Positions 22,560 to 27,771 of a stretch of DNA of 27,771 nt are shown here, piece by piece. The DNA is taken from the IMG/VR virus record IMGVR_UViG_3300037189_012894, positions 1-27,771 of that record. One strand, given 5' to 3'. The stretch comes from a virus. The position numbers were made by a program, and so were the translations under genes. The notes under the pieces were generated by a model. The model worked only from the letters and a program-made list of their open reading frames with translations. It ran no database searches and was not told the DNA's origin. Each line of letters begins with the position of its first letter. The first letter of the stretch is position 1.

Positions 22560-23605
22560 ACCAAGACATTACATTCCATCGCATCCTGGACATCCTGGAA
22601 AACTTCCAGAAAAATAGCCCAATGCTCAACACGTTTGCTTATGGCAACTTAATTGACTTTGGACAGCAGCATATAAGCGGGGGGACAGTGAATTACCCCT
22701 TCATGTTTGCCGTTCCACAAAGCGTAGAATATCAGGAGAATATCACCGTCTATCAGTTCAACCTGATTTTTGCTGACATCCTTAACGTCAGCCTGGACAA
22801 CGAAAAGGACATCATCAGCAACATGAGCCTTGAGGTGCGCAGATTTTTGTCGTTTGTAAAATACGGCATCAACACTTACCCAGAGCTTTTTGACAACATT
22901 GACATCACCCTTCCAACGGTGGGCTACCCATTTTGGGAACGTTTCGCCGACCACGTCGGGGGAATAGCTCTTGATTGCCAAATCACCGTATTTGAACCAC
23001 TTGATGCTTGTGATTGGTTCCCAACTCCAACAGCCACTCCAGCTCCCACAACAACCCCAACTGGAACTCCAGTATTGAGCCCAAGTGCTACGCCGGCGGT
23101 TACGCCAACTCAAACGATGACACCATCCGCAACGTGTGGATTGACCACCCAATATCTCAAAGAAGAGATACAAGGTGGCAGCTCAATCAAATTGAGTTTA
23201 TTCGTAGACGCAGGATTTACTACGGCAGCAAATGCCACCTGTGATTTGGGCGTGAGTGGAACATACGATATTTCAGGTGGGGCCACGGGAGTAAGCTTCA
23301 CAACAGCCATAAGCAACGCAGAGCACACACTCGTTTTTAACACTGGAAGTAGCATAAGTGGATTCACGATTTCAAACATCAATACCATAGGTTGCACTTG
23401 CCCAACTGACATTAAAATATGCAGAACATACAACATAACTGGCCTTTCTTTTGGGGGAACCTTCAATTGGTTTGATTGTGATGGAACAACGCAAACTTCA
23501 GGAAACATAACTACCACACAAACAATTTGTGCAATGCAGGACACCGTCAATTTGATTGCTGGGACCGGAACCATAACTGAAGTGGGGGATTGTAAAATAA
23601 TCTAA
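22556..23605 (+). CDS. Probable tail terminator or neck protein with PT-tethered Cys module
   Basis: The product has 349 residues. Residues 1-153 look like the neck or tail terminator proteins of Bacteroidota siphoviruses: 'RILDILENFQKNSPMLNTFA', then 'YPFMFAVPQSVEYQENITVY', and 'DILNVSLDNEKDIISNMSLE'. 'GYPFWERFADHVGG' and 'DCQITVFEPLDAC' follow. A PT linker runs from about 155 to 193. The end holds two Cys-rich parts, with 'CTCPTDIKICRTYNITGLSF' and 'WFDCDGTTQTSG'. A neck protein with a tethered surface module is unusual. The stop is two bases before the next gene. Confidence 0.65.
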   Translation: MNQDITFHRILDILENFQKNSPMLNTFAYGNLIDFGQQHISGGTVNYPFMFAVPQSVEYQENITVYQFNLIFADILNVSLDNEKDIISNMSLEVRRFLSFVKYGINTYPELFDNIDITLPTVGYPFWERFADHVGGIALDCQITVFEPLDACDWFPTPTATPAPTTTPTGTPVLSPSATPAVTPTQTMTPSATCGLTTQYLKEEIQGGSSIKLSLFVDAGFTTAANATCDLGVSGTYDISGGATGVSFTTAISNAEHTLVFNTGSSISGFTISNINTIGCTCPTDIKICRTYNITGLSFGGTFNWFDCDGTTQTSGNITTTQTICAMQDTVNLIAGTGTITEVGDCKII

Positions 23606-23606
23606 A

Positions 23607-24164
23607 ATGGATACTGACAAACTCAAGGATTTTATCCAAGACCAGCTACGCGTTCAAATCCAAAGTGAGCTGCTAATTAAGCGCGCACCAAGGGGTTATG
23701 ACGGCAAGGTAAAATACGCTGGAAATAGGGGGGCTTTGAGCGATAGGGTCTATCGTGGCACCCTATTCAAGAGCACCAAAGTTGAGATTGTTGAAGACCT
23801 TGAAACCAACGGCAGATTTATCCTTGAGGTAAGCTTCCCAGGAGCTCCAGAATGGTATTGGGTCAATTATGGTCGTAAGGGCAAAAGACAAAACCCAGCC
23901 TTAAAATATCCCCCATTAAACACAATCCTACTATGGACAAAATCCAGGAAGGGATTTACTGGTTTTCGTGGGGCGAATGGCCCGATGGATGACCGCACAA
24001 CTGCCTTTTTGGTTCAACGTAGCATCGGTGAGTATGGAACTTACAAAACGGACTTCATTGGCCAAGCCCTTATTAAAACCAGAAACAAACTTGAGAAGCA
24101 AGTAGGCGATTATGCTGCAGCGTTTTTTGAGGAACTTATACTAAAAATCAAGACCGACCTATGA
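23607..24164 (+). CDS. Tail completion protein, HK97 gp10-like candidate
   Basis: The product has 185 residues. It starts MDTDKLKDFIQDQLRVQIQS and has a basic middle. 'GAPEWYWVNYGRKGKRQNPA' and 'PLNTILLWTKSRKGFTGFRG' give a pattern of Trp, Tyr and basic loops. The C-terminal half holds 'TTAFLVQRSIGEYGTYKTDF' and a helix. The 'FLVQRSI.E.G' stretch and its place between the neck and baseplate genes fit a small tail completion or HK97 gp10-type protein. Its stop overlaps the next ATG. No enzyme motif is seen. Confidence in the named family is moderate. Confidence 0.58.
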   Translation: MDTDKLKDFIQDQLRVQIQSELLIKRAPRGYDGKVKYAGNRGALSDRVYRGTLFKSTKVEIVEDLETNGRFILEVSFPGAPEWYWVNYGRKGKRQNPALKYPPLNTILLWTKSRKGFTGFRGANGPMDDRTTAFLVQRSIGEYGTYKTDFIGQALIKTRNKLEKQVGDYAAAFFEELILKIKTDL

Positions 24165-25909
24165 GCGTTCAATTTGTAGATACACCCGCATTATTCCAGC
24201 CCGTATTAAGCGATGGGCTTTTCTTCACCGTGTCAAGTGCTACTTACGACGCACAAACGACATTCAAGTTCCGTTATGTCTATGACGTGTATATTGACGG
24301 CCAGCTTGAGTTTGCCGGCAAATGCACACCAAACCCTTATGGCTTGGGCATCATTGACCTCCAACAGATTCTGGAGAGCTATACCTCCTCTTTGCCAATA
24401 TCGTATTTTTCTGGTGTGCCAATTTATACGCACCAGACACCAGTATTCTCCGTTCCAGCAGGGGATACGAGTTTGTTTTTTGAGGTAAAATGCGGATACG
24501 AATATGCCAGTAGCGAAATAGCATCTACGACTGGGTTTACCGGTGTGGGGAATGCCATCGGTCTTCCAGCTTATCCAAGTCAAGGATACAAAGTTTTTCG
24601 TTCAACGATGGGAACAAATGGTCGTGCAACACAGCAGGATTTCAACACAGGCCCATTCATCTTGTCCGGTAGTCCAGTTGGGGTATTCCCAACGACATCA
24701 GGGTTGTTCTTGACCAACGCTCCCCGTATTCAAGACATCCGTGAGGACTTCTACTATACCCTCTCCTTTACCAACTACTATACAGCCTCCGGACAAACGC
24801 CAACCTACCTGTCAGAGCCCTACTACGTAAAATACACGTTCCTTGACGACCAAGGCGCTGTGATTTCTGCAAGGACTTACGACAACATCTATCAAAATGG
24901 GGGTGGACCAAGAACAAACTGCAACGACGTGTATCCAGCTCTGTATCTGGTCAATCCTTGGACTGGCACGACCTACGACATTTTGAACGTAGCGGCAGGG
25001 CCAAGAAACATTCCTGACTTTCCAGATGGGGTTGCTCAATACACGGTTCAGTTGTTCGGCAAATTCACCGGCAGCACCTCACCAATTCAGGCTACACCCA
25101 CTCCAACACCGACACCAACGGCAACTGGGTTTGGACCACGTCCAAGTCCAACACCATCAAGCACCCCTCCTTGCACGAATTGCCGTAGCTATTCTGTGGA
25201 ATATACTGGTGTAAATGAAAACGCCATCGCTACATATACCAACTGCATAAGTGGGGCTGTCCTTCAAGTGATTTTATACCCTGGAATCCAATATGAGTTT
25301 TGCTCTTGCGTTACGCCTACGGGAACTGACCTTGATGTGATTGATTTGGGACCTTGTTCAACACCACCTCCAACGCCTTCACCAACGCCTACGATGACTC
25401 CATCTTGTGTTTGTAGCGAATACCTCGTTGAAAACCTTAACGACTACTCCGTATTCATTTCCTACATTGATTGTAATGGCGTTCCAGATACGATGATGAT
25501 TTCTGGTTTCAACGTAATCAATCTCTGCGCTTGCGATGGAACCATTGAGGTTGGCCCCAACGTAACGGTGGACTACCTGAACCCTTGTGTTCTCCCAGTA
25601 ACCCCAAGTCCTACCCCAACCAGAACGCTGACTCCAACGCCAAGCATTACTCCTGGTTGCTTTAAATCTTGGAATATCACCGAATGTGCCAGCCCTTGTT
25701 CTGGTGGCATCTGTGCTTGTGAAGGTGGGGTAAGCAGAACGGTCTATACAAAATGTAGCGTAACCAACATCACAGCATTAACAACCGAAATATACGAAAA
25801 CACGGCACTCACCAATCCATTCACTGGCGACTTCATCAGCTCGGGTTCTATCTGGAACTCAACTGGCTCATCAGTAGTTCTGGTATGTAATGTTGGGGGG
25901 CCTTGCTAA
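24161..25909 (+). CDS. Baseplate or tail-tip protein with PT-linked Cys modules
   Basis: The product has 582 residues. The first 310 form the tail body: 'FVDTPALFQPVLSDGLFFTV' and 'YVYDVYIDGQLEFAGKCTPN', then 'IDLQQILESYTSSLP'. This 'DGL.F...YVYD.Y' layout is a recurrent tail protein of Bacteroidota phages. Three modules then follow on PT linkers: linker about 311-336 and module 1 with 'CTNCRSYSVEYTG'; linker about 402-415 and module 2 with 'CVCSEYLVENLND'; linker about 478-497 and module 3 with 'CFKSWNITECASPCSGGICA'. Each has six or more cysteines, so they are probably disulfide- or metal-held. Its end is followed by a gene that resembles the missing C-terminal half of such a body. Confidence 0.68.
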   Translation: MSVQFVDTPALFQPVLSDGLFFTVSSATYDAQTTFKFRYVYDVYIDGQLEFAGKCTPNPYGLGIIDLQQILESYTSSLPISYFSGVPIYTHQTPVFSVPAGDTSLFFEVKCGYEYASSEIASTTGFTGVGNAIGLPAYPSQGYKVFRSTMGTNGRATQQDFNTGPFILSGSPVGVFPTTSGLFLTNAPRIQDIREDFYYTLSFTNYYTASGQTPTYLSEPYYVKYTFLDDQGAVISARTYDNIYQNGGGPRTNCNDVYPALYLVNPWTGTTYDILNVAAGPRNIPDFPDGVAQYTVQLFGKFTGSTSPIQATPTPTPTPTATGFGPRPSPTPSSTPPCTNCRSYSVEYTGVNENAIATYTNCISGAVLQVILYPGIQYEFCSCVTPTGTDLDVIDLGPCSTPPPTPSPTPTMTPSCVCSEYLVENLNDYSVFISYIDCNGVPDTMMISGFNVINLCACDGTIEVGPNVTVDYLNPCVLPVTPSPTPTRTLTPTPSITPGCFKSWNITECASPCSGGICACEGGVSRTVYTKCSVTNITALTTEIYENTALTNPFTGDFISSGSIWNSTGSSVVLVCNVGGPC

Positions 25910-25922
25910 AAAATAAGAAAAA

Positions 25923-26456
25923 ATGGCAATAGTTCCTCAACCAGTCCCCACCGGCTATACTTCGGGCAACTGCACGCAGTATCAGCCCGTAAGTGAAGCA
26001 TTCACTTTCAACGTATCCTGCTTGCCCAGCAGAAGTCAAAATCCAAAGCGTCAGCTGATGTGGCTTAACCGCTACGGAACGTGGGATTATTATGCCCTAT
26101 TGTTTGAAAGATATGAGGGCTTGAATATCACCCGACAGAGCTACAAATCACTCAACATTGACTGGGGTAGCGACAACCCTGTAAAGACACAATACTCGCG
26201 TGGTAAGACCGATGCAGTGGTCAATATGGAGCAGACAGTAGTAACCAATTCAGGCTTTGTAAATCAGCCAACTTTTCAGTGGTTGCAAGACCTCTATACC
26301 TCACAGCTGGTCTATGAAATCCAACCTGACGGGGGGGTATGGCCAGTAAATATTTTAAACACCGAGTTTGAAATCAAAATTGAGGGCAACCGCTCGCTAT
26401 TCAACTTGGAGGTTCAATACCAATACTCAAATAATATCCAACTCCTGAGCCAGTAA
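25923..26456 (+). CDS. Tail protein, possible split-off C-terminal half of the preceding baseplate protein
   Basis: The product has 177 residues. The ATG follows a strong A-rich leader. It starts MAIVPQPVPTGYTSGNCTQY and goes on to 'QLMWLNRYGTWDYYALLFER', 'YEGLNITRQSYKSLNIDWG' and 'QWLQDLYTSQLVYEIQPDGG'. In related phages, 'LN.YG.WDYY.' and 'W......Y.S..V.....' follow the DGL.F-type body in one protein. Here the two parts are separate genes, with PT-Cys modules closing the first. Its stop is joined to the next gene (TAATG). Confidence 0.62.
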   Translation: MAIVPQPVPTGYTSGNCTQYQPVSEAFTFNVSCLPSRSQNPKRQLMWLNRYGTWDYYALLFERYEGLNITRQSYKSLNIDWGSDNPVKTQYSRGKTDAVVNMEQTVVTNSGFVNQPTFQWLQDLYTSQLVYEIQPDGGVWPVNILNTEFEIKIEGNRSLFNLEVQYQYSNNIQLLSQ

Positions 26457-27771
26457 TGAATACTACCTTACTTGTTGCCATATCGGGCAACACCTACGAG
26501 AGGGTAGATTTGTTTGAGGAGCTACCCATTACCTTAACCATTCAGCAAAGCGATTTGCTTGAGCTTAATGGTAGAAGAGCCCCATACTCAAAGACAATCC
26601 AGCTGCCAGATACTGCGCAGAACTCACTTATTTTTGAGCACTACTACGAGGTGAATGGTTTGGACTTCAACCCATTAAACAAAGTTCCGTGCGTGGTTCA
26701 ATACAGGGGCACTGACATTTTTTCAGGTGTCCTTCGTTTGAATGCTGTAATTGAAAGTCAAGGCCAACGTATCTGGGAGGCATACATCTTGGGAGAGGTA
26801 ACCGACTTTGCAGCCCAATTCCGGGACTTGGAACTTCAGGACTTGAGCTGGGTTGATTTGCAACACGAGCTTACGTATTCTGCCGTAACCACTTCATGGG
26901 AGTATTCAGGAACAACTGGGGGCTTGTTTAACGGCGCTGTGCTGTATCCGTTAATCAATTATGGTCTGGACTACCAAGGAAGCAGCGAAAGTGGCGCTAC
27001 GCCATCTTTTACCTACACCTTTGGGCAGACACGTAGTTTTGACCAGCCAGGATTTGGGGTGCCACCACAGATATTCAAGCCATCACTGCAGATAAAAAAC
27101 ATCTTGGATAGGATTTTTGACGTAACCGAATACGAGGTGGTCAGCGATTTTTTTGACACAGACTACTTTAAGAGCATCTACATTGACACTTTTCAAAATA
27201 GCGAAATAGGGATTACCTCTGCAAGTGCAATCACCAACCAAAATATCTTCAAGGTCTATACCAATAGGGTCAATCAGCAACTGCCAGTTTTTCAACAAAC
27301 CGGTAGCTTTCAATTCCTACCCATCAACTGGAGAAGCACCTTCCCTGATGGATACGACCCATTAAACAATTTTCAGCTTGGCACAACACTTCAGGTAGCT
27401 CCCTTGAACGAGGGGTATTTCCGTGTGCCCTATGCTGGCGATTATTTTTTTAATCTTCGCTTCAACTATTCAAATCCTAATTTTCCAATTGGAAACTCAA
27501 TTTTCAGCATTTTAGGACAAAAAAATACCAACCTTAACAACATCGCAATCGGTTCAACTTTTTACACAAGCCCTTCGTTTTTGTGTCCTGCAGATGGAAG
27601 CGAGTTAAGCGCTGATTTGTATTTTTCTGCAAGCTGTGTAGCTGGTGAATATGTTAAGATTTATATTGCCCTGGATGGAGGGTCAAACTTTGGAACCCAA
27701 GTTGCCTTGACCGGATTCAATAGTGGGGGCGTAACCACGCAATTCCCGATGTGGGACTTATACACCTCACC
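26456..27771 (+). CDS. Large tail protein, N-terminal part (gene spans the circular join)
   Basis: The ATG overlaps the TAA of the previous gene (TAATG). The frame stays open to the window end and continues at 1-1357 once the 87-bp repeat is collapsed, giving about 861 residues. The opening residues include QQSDLLELNGRRAPYSKTI and then NSLIFEHYYEVN and FNPLNKVP. This pattern (a short N-terminal strand region, 'R..YSKTI.LP.T..N..IF', then 'FNP') is typical of a large tail or baseplate protein encoded next to the tape measure in Bacteroidota siphoviruses. Its place between the baseplate genes and the tape measure supports a role in the tail tip. The exact role (distal tail or tail-associated protein) cannot be fixed from sequence reading. 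Confidence 0.8.
   Translation, partial: MNTTLLVAISGNTYERVDLFEELPITLTIQQSDLLELNGRRAPYSKTIQLPDTAQNSLIFEHYYEVNGLDFNPLNKVPCVVQYRGTDIFSGVLRLNAVIESQGQRIWEAYILGEVTDFAAQFRDLELQDLSWVDLQHELTYSAVTTSWEYSGTTGGLFNGAVLYPLINYGLDYQGSSESGATPSFTYTFGQTRSFDQPGFGVPPQIFKPSLQIKNILDRIFDVTEYEVVSDFFDTDYFKSIYIDTFQNSEIGITSASAITNQNIFKVYTNRVNQQLPVFQQTGSFQFLPINWRSTFPDGYDPLNNFQLGTTLQVAPLNEGYFRVPYAGDYFFNLRFNYSNPNFPIGNSIFSILGQKNTNLNNIAIGSTFYTSPSFLCPADGSELSADLYFSASCVAGEYVKIYIALDGGSNFGTQVALTGFNSGGVTTQFPMWDLYTS
27685..27771. repeat. Terminal direct repeat, right copy (circular join)
   Basis: Exact copy of bases 1-87. It should be removed once to obtain the unit genome. The reading frame of the tail gene that starts at 26456 is kept through this copy into base 88 onward. 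Confidence 0.95.

Overview
The window is almost certainly one complete genome of a tailed phage with a long tail (siphovirus-like) that infects a member of the Bacteroidota. Bases 1-87 are repeated exactly at 27685-27771, and one gene reads open across that join. The molecule is therefore circular or circularly permuted, with a unit length of 27,684 bp. The host is inferred from two things. Starts are preceded by A-rich leaders rather than Shine-Dalgarno sequences. Several promoters fit the Bacteroidota pattern TTTG, 19-20 bases, TAnnTTTG. The protein families also look like those of Bacteroidota phages, especially the pro/thr-linked ('PT') modules common in environmental ones. No database search was possible.

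Layout on the circle. (1) 19.5-27.7 kb running through the join to 4.5 kb, plus strand: a small Cys-x-Cys protein, small and large terminase, a tail chaperone pair joined by a -1 frameshift, a probable tail terminator, a tail completion protein, baseplate or tail-tip proteins, a large tail protein across the join, and the tape measure. (2) 4.5-9.6 kb, plus: a multidomain head protease, scaffold, major capsid protein and a probable tail tube or other abundant structural protein, ending in a strong terminator. (3) 9.6-16.0 kb, plus: fibres and surface proteins, including a PT-linked seven-bladed propeller, then the portal and a head-tail adaptor. (4) 16.1-17.4 kb, minus: a four-gene operon of small probable DNA-binding proteins, plus a 44-residue gene with its own promoter. 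(5) 17.5-19.4 kb, plus: a putative replication gene carrying 12-bp direct repeats, then five small unknown genes, ending in two tandem terminators.

Regions 4 and 5 look like a divergent early control region. Their promoters carry a 15-bp perfect inverted repeat. Regions 1 to 3 are the late virion genes. The head and tail order is unusual: the whole tail block lies between terminase and the head protease, and the portal comes last. No recognisable integrase, DNA polymerase, helicase, primase, endolysin, holin or tRNA gene is visible.

No stretch over 300 bp lacks a gene. The longest gaps are 17412-17535 (divergent promoters), 19357-19493 (two terminators and a promoter) and 9569-9638 (terminator). 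The points most worth a second look are the PT-tethered surface modules on at least five virion proteins, the protease fused to HAD and Cys-rich domains, the near-leaderless small genes, and the iteron-like array in the putative replication gene.
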